The notes below the pieces were generated by a model. The model saw only the letters and a program-made list of their open reading frames with translations. It was not told the origin of the DNA and ran no database searches. Shown here piece by piece: positions 1 through 6,545 of a DNA stretch of 64,000 nucleotides. The translations under genes and the position numbers were made by a program. Source of the DNA: Enterococcaceae bacterium (GTDB lineage: Bacteria; Bacillota; Bacilli; Lactobacillales; Enterococcaceae). Position 1 is the stretch's first letter; each line of letters opens with the position of its first letter. Where the stretch lies: the NCBI GenBank assembly GCA_022649665.1, contig JALCOL010000008.1, positions 1 through 64,000 of the forward strand, read 5' to 3'.

Positions 1-107
1 AAGATCATATGATAGACTCCGTAACCTTCAGCGCCGTATTTCATACGCAGCGGCAATATCTCTGCCTTGTTTCTCAAATTGCTATCATGGGGATAATAGC
101 TTTGCAA
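1..107 (-). CDS. Phage replication protein, DUF4373 N-terminus (partial)
   Basis: This is the 5' end of a leftward gene that runs off the window. The visible residues include SYYPHDSNLRN and MKYGAEGYGVYHMI, the signature of the DUF4373 (Lin1244/Lin1753-like) domain at the start of DnaD-type phage replication initiators. I chose the TTG at 107-105 because AAGGAGG lies 11 bases upstream; a GTG at 116 sits too close to that ribosome site. It directly follows recT in the same direction, the usual place for a replication initiator. The C-terminal half cannot be seen. Confidence 0.75.
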   Translation of the reverse strand, partial: MQSYYPHDSNLRNKAEILPLRMKYGAEGYGVYHMI

Positions 108-140
108 TCCAAGCACCCCCTCCTTATTCGTCCGTTTAAT

Positions 141-1076
141 TTACTTATCATCAGCCATCGGCGGCTTGTTCGGATCGAACAGGCTGCCATTTAATTCTGT
201 TTCTTCTTCGCTATTCAACACACCCTTTGACTCGTCGGCTGCTTCTGCTGTTTTTCGTTTCGACTCGACCGGCTGCACATCGGATAAAGCAACTTCTTCC
301 AGCAGGTCGCCTTGTTCATCCATCCGGATCACTTTTTCGTCTGCAGAAAGTGCATTTTGCATTTCAACTGATAAAAGTCCCCATTTAGAAAGCATATTTC
401 GGATCACGGTTTTCGTGGCCATCGCATCATAATTATCTCTCCAGGCACCTGTCAGCTTATCTTTATCAAATCCCTTAGCATTTTTGATCCGGTGTGCTTC
501 GATCTCTTGTTTAGTCCAGTAAACTGTCTTTTTGAATCCATTCAACAACTCAAAGAATGCAACGTATCCAACAACCTGATCAGAAATTTTCCCTTCCGGA
601 TCAAAAACAAATTCCTCGGTCACTTTATTCCATGATTTGACTTCGCCATCGTATACCGGCACGGCATTCAATGCTTTGTATTGACCTGAACGCTGTGCCA
701 GTTGGATATATCCTTTGTATCCAATGATGAATTGCGCTTCGTTATGAGTGATCCAATTCTTACCTTGCTTTTCTTTACGGTTGAAAGGAACGATATAGGC
801 GTATCCTAAATTTTTATCGATTGGCAATTCCATAGAGGCTGCTTTGAGGGCTGAAGAAATAATCGTGATCGGCTCAGCTTTTGATAAATAATCATCACCG
901 TTGACCAAGCTCAATAGCGAACCCATAAAGGAATCAGAGCGGTCTCTTAAAAGATCGTGAAACTTGCTTTTCATTGTCGGCGTTCGCATCAGCGCTTTAA
1001 ATCCTAATTTTCCCGGATCGACTTGAGTCGTCTGTTGCTCTGTTAGTTGATTTTTTAAAGTATCATTTGTTGCCAT
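141..1076 (-). CDS. recT: RecT family single-strand annealing recombinase
   Basis: A 311-residue protein with the RecT core, including the segment reading GYKGYIQLAQRSGQYKALNA and the later VIRNMLSKWGLLS region. RecT proteins coat single-stranded phage DNA and anneal it to complementary strands, working with a partner exonuclease; the YqaJ nuclease just upstream in the operon fits that role. The acidic, glutamate-rich C-terminal tail is typical. The start has AAGGAGG nine bases upstream, lying inside the preceding 38-codon zinc-ribbon gene, so translation is probably coupled. Confidence 0.93.
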   Translation of the reverse strand: MATNDTLKNQLTEQQTTQVDPGKLGFKALMRTPTMKSKFHDLLRDRSDSFMGSLLSLVNGDDYLSKAEPITIISSALKAASMELPIDKNLGYAYIVPFNRKEKQGKNWITHNEAQFIIGYKGYIQLAQRSGQYKALNAVPVYDGEVKSWNKVTEEFVFDPEGKISDQVVGYVAFFELLNGFKKTVYWTKQEIEAHRIKNAKGFDKDKLTGAWRDNYDAMATKTVIRNMLSKWGLLSVEMQNALSADEKVIRMDEQGDLLEEVALSDVQPVESKRKTAEAADESKGVLNSEEETELNGSLFDPNKPPMADDK

Positions 1077-1179
1077 TGTGTGTTTCCTCCTTTAGTTTTA
1101 AGCCGCAGATCGGACAAAATTTATAATCTGATTTCAAGTTCTCGTTCTCGCAGCGCGGGCAGATAGTTTTCTTCGTCAT
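1063..1179 (-). CDS. Small zinc-ribbon protein between nuclease and recT
   Basis: A 38-codon gene. It encodes a CPRC pair and a CPIC pair separated by 15 residues, a classic two-CXXC zinc ribbon, followed by a short lysine-rich tail. An AAGGAGAT ribosome site lies inside the end of the nuclease gene, whose stop codon is one base away, and its own 3' end overlaps the recT start by 14 bases. This packing argues for translation. Function is unknown; by position it may belong to the recombination module. Confidence 0.72.
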   Translation of the reverse strand: MTKKTICPRCENENLKSDYKFCPICGLKLKEETHNGNK

Positions 1180-1180
1180 G

Positions 1181-2131
1181 CTATCCGATCTCCTTTATGT
1201 TCAAACGTTTTGAATTCGTCAGATTGTAGATTTCTTCGTCATCAGCTACTTTGGGATATTTCTTCTCAAGAGCTTTTCTATCCAATCGTTTCACCGAAAA
1301 ATTTTTCCAGCTAATGACGAATTTTGGGGAGATTCCGATGACTGCATCATTTTTTCCTAATTCGTTCTTGATTTGATTTTCCACTTTGCTGATCTCTGAT
1401 TCGATTTCTTTTTTAGATTGTTTCAGCGTTGCCAAAGATTCCGCATAGTCGTCATAGCTTTGTGGCAACTGGATCTCCTTCGTTCCCTCTTCCGCATAGT
1501 GTTCTTTCAAAAAATCACTAGCGGCGGCAGACCCATCGATTTGCGGCTCGATTCCTTCAACAACATTCTTTTCCCAAAAGCTTACGAGCTTCTGTGTGAT
1601 CATATCGATCAGTTCATCATCACGATCGATTTGTTTCCAGATAAAGCGCTGCCCACCAATCAAAACGGCAATATAAGCACGCTTACGACCCAAGACGCTC
1701 ATATAGTGCTGTACTTGACACAAATAACTCAGTGGGATCTCGTCGCCCTCCCAGTCTTTTGCTAAAAAGGCATTTGCTGTTTTACATTCCAGAATGGCAT
1801 TCTCACCAACGACGTCCCGGTCGATATTCGCACGAAGAAAAGGATATTTCGGATGTTCGAACACTTGATTTCGCCGCCGAACTTTTTTCCCCGTCCGCTC
1901 TTGGAACTCTTTAGCAACAACCTCTTCCAACACATTTCCCCAATAAGCAGGTTCGCTATCCGTTTCATCCAGTTCGACTTGGCCGGTCTTTTCAAGCCAT
2001 AACTGATAGGCTGATTTCCATTTATTAAGTCCCAAGATTGTTGCGACATCAGAACCGCCGATTCCTTTTCGGCGATCCTGCAGCCATGCTTCATGGGTCA
2101 TTTCTAGCGTCGAATGACTGATCTTTTCCAT
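1181..2131 (-). CDS. YqaJ-type phage exonuclease (PD-(D/E)XK)
   Basis: A 316-residue YqaJ-like viral recombinase/exonuclease. Visible motifs are GGSD near residues 25-28, an acidic pair at 69-70, a D at about 104 in ANIDRD, then ECKTA with E115 and K117, and a QVQHYM motif near 139-144. These are the metal-binding residues of the nuclease fold. It would resect phage DNA to give single strands for RecT. Start at 2131 is preferred over the upstream in-frame start because GAGGGGG sits at the right distance. Residues about 141-153 are encoded by the segment matched by CRISPR spacer 12 (1674-1709). Confidence 0.92.
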   Translation of the reverse strand: MEKISHSTLEMTHEAWLQDRRKGIGGSDVATILGLNKWKSAYQLWLEKTGQVELDETDSEPAYWGNVLEEVVAKEFQERTGKKVRRRNQVFEHPKYPFLRANIDRDVVGENAILECKTANAFLAKDWEGDEIPLSYLCQVQHYMSVLGRKRAYIAVLIGGQRFIWKQIDRDDELIDMITQKLVSFWEKNVVEGIEPQIDGSAAASDFLKEHYAEEGTKEIQLPQSYDDYAESLATLKQSKKEIESEISKVENQIKNELGKNDAVIGISPKFVISWKNFSVKRLDRKALEKKYPKVADDEEIYNLTNSKRLNIKEIG

Positions 2132-2145
2132 CTTGTTATCCCCCC

Positions 2146-2349
2146 TCACGCTTCAAACGATGGTCCAAATTCAGAATCAAGGTACTCCTCGATGTCATTT
2201 ACTTTTATCAGTTCCCCATTGATTTCACGAACAAGGTCGCCCTCGTATATCTCTTCACCTCGCCAATCATGCCCTTTTAACTCATCTTCCTCTGGAAGTC
2301 TCATCTTCCAGTTATCAAACTTCTCTCCTGAAAAAGTAGCGAAGTTCAT
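2146..2349 (-). CDS. Phage early hypothetical protein
   Basis: A 67-residue acidic protein of unknown function, starting MNFATFSGEKFDNWKM. The start is fixed by GGAGGAATTC just upstream; the longer open frame has no ribosome site. It contains DWRGEEIYEGDLVREINGE, which resembles small beta-rich YopX-like phage proteins, but I cannot assign a family. It sits directly before the nuclease in the leftward early operon. Confidence 0.6.
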   Translation of the reverse strand: MNFATFSGEKFDNWKMRLPEEDELKGHDWRGEEIYEGDLVREINGELIKVNDIEEYLDSEFGPSFEA

Positions 2350-2350
2350 T

Positions 2351-2379
2351 TTGAATTCCTCCGTTTCGCATGATATAAT
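2351..2379 (+). promoter_or_regulatory. Strong consensus promoter for a short rightward RNA
   Basis: TTGAAT at 2351-2356, a 17-base spacer, and TATAAT at 2374-2379 preceded by TG, so both a near-perfect -35/-10 and an extended -10. It points against the surrounding operon. The next feature downstream is an intrinsic terminator about 25 bases after the predicted start. Confidence 0.7.
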
Positions 2380-2385
2380 TGACTT

Positions 2386-2439
2386 GAAAATAAATTTCTT
2401 CACCGACTGACTTCGTTCCCGCGGAGTCAGTCTTTTTTT
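2386..2439 (+). ncRNA. Putative ~50-nt antisense small RNA
   Basis: The predicted transcript starts near 2386 and ends at a terminator with an 8-bp stem (GACTGACT at 2405-2412, AGTCAGTC at 2425-2432) followed by seven T. There is no start codon inside. It is antisense to the junction between two leftward early genes, including the last codons of the membrane-protein gene. The T-run exists only in the rightward direction, so the hairpin serves this RNA and not the operon. Function is inferred only. Confidence 0.5.
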
Positions 2440-2603
2440 GCATATTCACGCGCTCTCCGTTCTACTTCTCGTTCATCCCAGGCAAAGAGACAAGCAATGG
2501 ACACAGTAGCTAAAACGATAAGGCACCAAGTACGTCCTAAACTGGAAAGCATACATCCCACAAAAAACACAGCGAATAGCTGTAAATATTTGGATTCATT
2601 CAT
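2427..2603 (-). CDS. Small phage membrane protein
   Basis: A 58-residue protein with one or two hydrophobic stretches (LQLFAVFFVGCML and WCLIVLATVSIACLFAW) and a charged C-terminus rich in arginine and lysine. Start at 2603 is supported by AGGAGACACATATT; the longer frame lacks a ribosome site. No family recognised. It lies in the early operon between a DUF771-like gene and the 67-residue hypothetical. Confidence 0.6.
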   Translation of the reverse strand: MNESKYLQLFAVFFVGCMLSSLGRTWCLIVLATVSIACLFAWDEREVERRAREYAKKD

Positions 2604-2622
2604 AATATGTGTCTCCTTTGCT

Positions 2623-2892
2623 TCAATATTTTCGTTGACGATAACGATTGCGGTCCATCCAGCGCACAAATTCATCGAAAACATCGAGTTGCACCAATAC
2701 GATTTTATGCGTCGGATGCAGTACACCATCTGCAAATTCGTCTAAATTAGCCATTTTGCTCAGCCATTTGTCCAGACTAGGCTTCTTGATGGAATACATT
2801 TTCATGATTACCGCTTTATTCGCATATTTGATTTTTGCTCGATCAGGATCTTGGGCTACTTTTTCCAAATCAATTTGAATGGGTTTTGGCAT
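2623..2892 (-). CDS. Phage protein, DUF771-like / excisionase-like helix-turn-helix
   Basis: An 89-residue basic protein. The central part (MYSIKKPSLDKWLSKMANL) looks like a winged-helix/excisionase-type DNA-binding helix, and the tail VFDEFVRWMDRNRYRQRKY is strongly basic. Such proteins in low-GC phages are often filed as DUF771. Ribosome site AGGAGGT is well placed. A role in excision or early regulation is an inference from position, not shown. Confidence 0.6.
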   Translation of the reverse strand: MPKPIQIDLEKVAQDPDRAKIKYANKAVIMKMYSIKKPSLDKWLSKMANLDEFADGVLHPTHKIVLVQLDVFDEFVRWMDRNRYRQRKY

Positions 2893-2917
2893 CTCTCATA
2901 CCTCCTTTTAAATATTT

Positions 2918-3442
2918 CTACTGATCGACGCTCTCTTGTGACTGCCTGACGACTAGGCGCGAATCAATGCTGTATCGCTCGCATGTAACCGAGAAAACAG
3001 CAATTTCTGCGGATATTTCATCGACTAATTCGATCAGCCAATTCATCACTTTCTCTTTTTCGGCACTTGTGATCTCAGCCGGCGGGATTGACAAGAGATC
3101 CCATATCTCATTTTTCTTTTCGATCTCAATACGCTCCATTTCTTCTTTGTCTTGTCCGACCATTTTTGATAATGGGTGTCCATCGCGTCTTTTTCGATCC
3201 AGCGGCTTCGGCGTATAAAAAAGCTCTGCTGCCGCTTTAAAATCAATATCCGGATCTTGCAAATATTCTGCAATCTCCGCCATCCGGTCTACGCCGAATG
3301 ATCGTTTGCCAGTCAGGATATGGCTCACTAGCTGCGGCGAGATATGAAGGTCTTCGCCCATTGCTTTTTGATTGATCTCCTGTTTGTGTGCACCAGACCG
3401 GAAAATACTCGCAATTTTTTGTTCAATCCCCGATACTGCCAT
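2918..3442 (-). CDS. XRE-family helix-turn-helix phage regulator
   Basis: A 174-residue protein with an N-terminal XRE helix-turn-helix (residues about 10-60, including QKAMGEDLHISPQLVSHILTGKRS) and a long charged, helical C-terminal half. Start at 3442 is set by AAAGGAGGG. It is the third XRE-type regulator in this phage after the Cro-like and CI-like proteins, so it may control later early genes or act as an antirepressor; this is inference. Confidence 0.75.
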   Translation of the reverse strand: MAVSGIEQKIASIFRSGAHKQEINQKAMGEDLHISPQLVSHILTGKRSFGVDRMAEIAEYLQDPDIDFKAAAELFYTPKPLDRKRRDGHPLSKMVGQDKEEMERIEIEKKNEIWDLLSIPPAEITSAEKEKVMNWLIELVDEISAEIAVFSVTCERYSIDSRLVVRQSQESVDQ

Positions 3443-3512
3443 TTGAAACCCTCCTTTGTATTTTGATGAAAGTATTTGTAGCAATGATCCTGCCGTAAAA
3501 TATAATTAGGAA

Positions 3513-3668
3513 CTAGTTGAACGCTGCGTCCTGTGCATGCTGACACATCCAAATTTTGACTAAATTGACTTGCAAAGCTAGTTCTTCGTCTGACCAGCTA
3601 TCCCAAAAAGATTTTGGAATATCGCATCTTGCTTCACTCAGGATCTCGATCATGGTTTTTCTGCTCAT
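3513..3668 (-). CDS. Small phage hypothetical protein
   Basis: A 51-residue protein, MSRKTMIEILSEARC at the start, with a DSWSDEELALQVNLVKIWM helical segment. AAAAGGAGG immediately upstream makes 3668 the start. No family recognised. It is the first leftward gene left of the rightward Ymh insert. Confidence 0.6.
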   Translation of the reverse strand: MSRKTMIEILSEARCDIPKSFWDSWSDEELALQVNLVKIWMCQHAQDAAFN

Positions 3669-3700
3669 TTCGCCACCTCCTTTTAGTTCGCACTTCCTTT

Positions 3701-3709
3701 TGATATGAT
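3701..3709 (+). promoter_or_regulatory. Extended -10 promoter of the Ymh gene
   Basis: TGATATGAT (TG then TATGAT) lies about 20 bases before the start codon at 3730, with the ribosome site AAAAGGAG in between. No good -35 is visible. The same TGATAT(A/G)AT element occurs at 2371 and 4781, each time facing rightward just outside a leftward gene's ribosome site. Confidence 0.5.
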
Positions 3710-3729
3710 TCATAAAAGGAGTGTGAATT

Positions 3730-4554
3730 ATGACTAAACCAATTGATAATAGCGTTGTTGAGTCTATTTCAAGGATATTAGCTGATATTCTTACAGGTTC
3801 AAAAATCACGACGATGTTCAAAATTCTGCAACTTTCAGATTTTGATACTTTGAATAACAGACCCTACACCAGCACTAAATGGATCCGCATTAATGAAAGC
3901 ATTCTGGATCGGTGCCATAAGACAAAAAGCGCAAAGCCTTTTTTTCAGGTGATTGAATACGTTATGAAGCCCCAAGATTTTATCAGCCAACCTGATGGTT
4001 ATTGGCATTCTTGCCTCAAACAAATTAATTCACAACTGATATTTTATGGTTATGAACTTAATGATGCTGGTAAGATTCATAAAATACAGATAGTCGAAAC
4101 CTTCTCCGATGCAAAGAAACGATTGATTTCATTTAAAGAAAAGCTTTCTCTTTATGAAATTCATCCAAAAATCTATGAGTACTGTCGAGAAGAACTATTC
4201 AGAGAAAATTATTTTCATGCCATATTTGAAGCCAGCAAAGGCATATTGAATCGAGTCAGACAAATTTCAGAACTTGATTCAGATGGAAATTCATTAATTG
4301 ATCAAGCTTTTCGATCAAAGCAACCTCTTATATTGATAAGAGGGAATCTCCTTCAAACACTCACTGAAAAATCAGAATATAGCGGGCTAAAAAGTCTACT
4401 CAACACAATCGTTTACATGTATAGAAATCCACAGGCACATGAACCGAAACTTTACAATCCAAAATCAGAAACTGATGCCATTACCGCCTTCACTCTAATG
4501 TCCTTAGCTCACCGTATTCTCGATAACTGCATCAACGTCAGAGAATTGAACTAA
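3730..4554 (+). CDS. TIGR02391 / Ymh family protein
   Basis: A 274-residue protein. The C-terminal half (about 140-265) carries the Ymh-type signature: FHAIFEASKGILNRVRQIS, then a region ending YRNPQAHEP, which is the conserved N-P-x-A-H-E/x motif seen in HEPN-like Abi and Ymh proteins. The N-terminal part is not recognised. It is read against the surrounding early operon from its own promoter, so it behaves like a phage moron. The family is linked to abortive infection-like contexts, but the activity is not established. Its 3' end overlaps the convergent gene at 4504 by 51 bases. Confidence 0.75.
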   Translation: MTKPIDNSVVESISRILADILTGSKITTMFKILQLSDFDTLNNRPYTSTKWIRINESILDRCHKTKSAKPFFQVIEYVMKPQDFISQPDGYWHSCLKQINSQLIFYGYELNDAGKIHKIQIVETFSDAKKRLISFKEKLSLYEIHPKIYEYCREELFRENYFHAIFEASKGILNRVRQISELDSDGNSLIDQAFRSKQPLILIRGNLLQTLTEKSEYSGLKSLLNTIVYMYRNPQAHEPKLYNPKSETDAITAFTLMSLAHRILDNCINVRELN

Positions 4555-4758
4555 TGCCAACTCTGTGATTTTCGCAGTCGCTTCAGCTAACCGAACTATT
4601 CGGTTCGTAATACGAGAATTTTTCAATTCTTGCAGATCAGCTAGTTCTTTAGATAAGTGTTCATTTAGCTGAAGCGATGAATAAATCAAATTTCGCTTTA
4701 AGTCTTCGCTCTGTGTAGGGGCTTGTTTAATTTTGATCTGTTCCATAATCGTTTTCAT
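4504..4758 (-). CDS. Phage early hypothetical protein, helical
   Basis: An 84-residue protein, predicted almost all helix with a coiled-coil-like middle (LNEHLSKELADLQELKNS). Start at 4758 follows GAAGGAGGCGACG. It converges with and overlaps the 3' end of the Ymh gene. A 7-bp hairpin AACCGAA/TTCGGTT lies inside it at 4591-4607. No family recognised. Confidence 0.6.
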   Translation of the reverse strand: MKTIMEQIKIKQAPTQSEDLKRNLIYSSLQLNEHLSKELADLQELKNSRITNRIVRLAEATAKITELALVQFSDVDAVIENTVS

Positions 4759-4780
4759 TTCGTCGCCTCCTTCTGTCATT

Positions 4781-4789
4781 TGATATAAT
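4781..4789 (+). promoter_or_regulatory. Extended -10 promoter of the SinR-like gene
   Basis: TGATATAAT, an ideal extended -10, lies 25 bases before the ATG at 4814 and just ahead of GAGGTGATT. No clear -35 is present. It shares the element found before the other two rightward units in this operon. Confidence 0.55.
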
Positions 4790-4813
4790 CAACTCGAAAG
4801 CGAGGTGATTATT

Positions 4814-5083
4814 ATGACTACGTACATTGTTTCTTTTGAAATAAACAGCAACAATAAAAGCATCTTAGAGAGCGCAATATTATCTTTGGCGAAAGACTAT
4901 TGTGAGTTGCATGACAACGCTTGGCTCTTTGTAACCGAAAAAAATGAAGAGATGATCAGCAAGACCCTGCTGTCGGCTGTTTCACTCAAAGACAGAATTT
5001 TCTTCTGTGAAGCTAGCAGACCGTACAATTGTTTCTTAGAATCCAAAGCAATAGACTATATCAAAGCGAAAAAGCTCTTGTAG
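4814..5083 (+). CDS. SinR/Cas2-fold-like small protein
   Basis: An 89-residue protein starting MTTYIVSFEINSNNK, with DNAWLFVTEKNEE in the middle and DRIFFCEASRPYNCFL near the end. The order beta-alpha-beta-beta-alpha-beta and the TTYIVSF opening resemble the annotated SinR family, which shares the ferredoxin-like fold of Cas2 and VapD. ATG at 4814 is preferred to GTG at 4805 on ribosome-site spacing. Read against the phage early operon from its own extended -10 promoter. Nuclease or toxin activity is possible for this fold but unproven here. Confidence 0.6.
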   Translation: MTTYIVSFEINSNNKSILESAILSLAKDYCELHDNAWLFVTEKNEEMISKTLLSAVSLKDRIFFCEASRPYNCFLESKAIDYIKAKKLL

Positions 5084-5240
5084 CGTTCCCTTTATCCCAT
5101 TCTTTTTGCTTAATCGTGATTGATACTGTTTCTTCATTGATCAGTTCTTTCACGATTTTTTTTGCTTCATCAATATCCTTAGCTTCAAATTTGCTGCCAC
5201 AAGTTGAGTTGCTTTGAATGATTACTATTGAATTTTTCAT
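5061..5240 (-). CDS. Small phage hypothetical protein
   Basis: A 59-codon gene. Start at 5240 has AAAAGGAGC upstream. The product begins MKNSIVIIQSNSTCGSKFEA and continues with an alternating helix-strand pattern, DIDEAKKIVKELI then TVSITIKQKEW. It converges on the SinR-like gene with 23 bases of overlap. No family recognised. Confidence 0.6.
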   Translation of the reverse strand: MKNSIVIIQSNSTCGSKFEAKDIDEAKKIVKELINEETVSITIKQKEWDKGNATRAFSL

Positions 5241-5260
5241 TTCGTCAGCTCCTTTTCATA

Positions 5261-5500
5261 TCACTTCTGATTGGCTTTTTTTGTTTGTAACACAAGTTGT
5301 ACATTCTGATTAAAAAAAATATCAAATACCGTAGAATCTAGCGCATTAGCAATATTTTCCATAGTACTTTGCTGCGGATCCACGCCGTCTTTTTCATTAG
5401 TTAAGCGATTAATAAAAGGGCGTGAAAGTCCTGTTAATTCGGCCAACTCAGCCTGAGAAACATTTTTATATTGCAAAAACTCCCTTAAATTATTTTTCAT
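5261..5500 (-). CDS. Cro-like repressor
   Basis: A 79-residue XRE helix-turn-helix protein: FLQYKNVSQAELAELTGLS then RPFINRLTNEKDG form the DNA-binding helices at residues about 8-40. It is the first gene of the leftward early operon and divergent from the CI-like gene, the standard Cro position in a lambda-like switch. ATG at 5500 is chosen because GAGGTG is six bases upstream; the more 5' ATG directly abuts that site. Confidence 0.82.
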   Translation of the reverse strand: MKNNLREFLQYKNVSQAELAELTGLSRPFINRLTNEKDGVDPQQSTMENIANALDSTVFDIFFNQNVQLVLQTKKANQK

Positions 5501-5530
5501 CTTCATCACCTCGCTTTCATCCTTAAATGA

Positions 5531-5630
5531 ATAGTAACACATGAATTACTATATGTAAAGTATGTAGTACGGTTTTTTTATATCTTTTTTGTAATTTCCG
5601 ATTTACACTATGTAATATAGATATTACTTA
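5531..5630. promoter_or_regulatory. Lysis-lysogeny switch: divergent promoters and operators
   Basis: Leftward: TTTACA (5559-5554), 17 bases, TACTAT (5536-5531), a good early promoter. Rightward: TTGTAA (5589-5594), 18 bases, TAATAT (5613-5618). Two dyads share TTAC/GTAA half-sites: TTACTATATGTAA at 5546-5558, over the leftward -35, and GTAATATAGATATTAC at 5612-5627, over the rightward -10. These are the likely CI/Cro operators; binding is inferred from position and symmetry. Confidence 0.65.
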
Positions 5631-5646
5631 AAGGCGGTGATGATAA

Positions 5647-6045
5647 TTGAATTTGTCTGAAAAAATCGCACAACTTAAAGGGAAAGACTCTTACCGCGAT
5701 ATGTCAGAAAAAACGGGGATCAGCCACAATTATTTGAGATACCTTATCAAAGGTATTGATCCGAGAAGCGGAAAACCAATTGAACCCTCTGCTGATATTT
5801 TAAGGAGACTAGCAAATGCTTATTCTTCTAAAACTTCTTATTCTGAACTCATGGAATTAGCTGGTTATATCACAAGCGATGAATTAGATAATATCCACGT
5901 CGATGGCGAAAAAGGAAAAGGCGATTTTAGTGACGCAGATCTTGATAAAATGCTTGATAATGCCATGAGCTTTGATGGGGAACCAATTACTGATCATGAC
6001 CGTGAAATAATTCGAGCCTATCTTAAGGGTAAATACAGCAAGTAA
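5647..6045 (+). CDS. CI-like phage repressor (XRE HTH)
   Basis: A 132-residue protein with an N-terminal XRE helix-turn-helix (SYRDMSEKTGISHNYLRYLI, residues about 15-35) and an acidic, helical C-terminal part. TTG start, with GGCGGTGAT at good spacing. It lacks a LexA-like protease domain, and the next gene is an ImmA/IrrE peptidase, which in ICEBs1-like and many Gram-positive phages cleaves such repressors. It should maintain lysogeny by blocking the leftward early promoter. Confidence 0.82.
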   Translation: MNLSEKIAQLKGKDSYRDMSEKTGISHNYLRYLIKGIDPRSGKPIEPSADILRRLANAYSSKTSYSELMELAGYITSDELDNIHVDGEKGKGDFSDADLDKMLDNAMSFDGEPITDHDREIIRAYLKGKYSK

Positions 6046-6062
6046 AAGCGAGGTGCTTTTAA

Positions 6063-6473
6063 ATGGGTGAAATGAAAGCGCTTCTAGAAAAATATGGGAT
6101 TATTCTTCAGTTGGTACCTATTAACAAACCAGGTTATTATTTAACAGAATATAAAACAATCTTCATCTCTGACCAACTGGATGATCTTTCACAAATTAAA
6201 GTGATCCTTCATGAAGCCGGACACGGGATACTTCACGACGATCTCCAAAGTCTATATTTGTTAGACGGTTTTCATGCAAAAATGGAATATCAGGCCGAAC
6301 GCTTTATGCTTTCAGAATTACTGAAGATTTATGTATCCATGACCGGCATGGATATTCAAGATTTCGACTTTATGAAATTTATCGAACAAAATGGCCTAGA
6401 TCCGAACTATCAAGACGTTATCAAAGAATTAGCGCATACTTATACTATTGTTAAAAATGTAAAACATATTTAA
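6063..6473 (+). CDS. ImmA/IrrE family metallopeptidase
   Basis: A 136-residue zinc peptidase with HEAGH at residues 50-54 (HEXXH) and a downstream AERFMLSELL segment that supplies the third zinc ligand in the family. It follows the CI-like gene by 17 bases with its own ribosome site, so the pair is co-transcribed. By analogy with ImmA of ICEBs1 it would cleave the partner repressor during induction. Confidence 0.88.
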   Translation: MGEMKALLEKYGIILQLVPINKPGYYLTEYKTIFISDQLDDLSQIKVILHEAGHGILHDDLQSLYLLDGFHAKMEYQAERFMLSELLKIYVSMTGMDIQDFDFMKFIEQNGLDPNYQDVIKELAHTYTIVKNVKHI

Positions 6474-6545
6474 GCAGGTCTTTGAGCTTCAAGTTGATAT
6501 TTATAAAATAGGAGTTGAAAATAAATTATGTGAGGAGTTTTTCAT

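Noticed and set aside
4591-4607. AACCGAA/TTCGGTT hairpin as a terminator for the Ymh gene
   Set aside because: The stem is good but no T-run follows on either strand close enough, and it lies within the convergent coding sequence.
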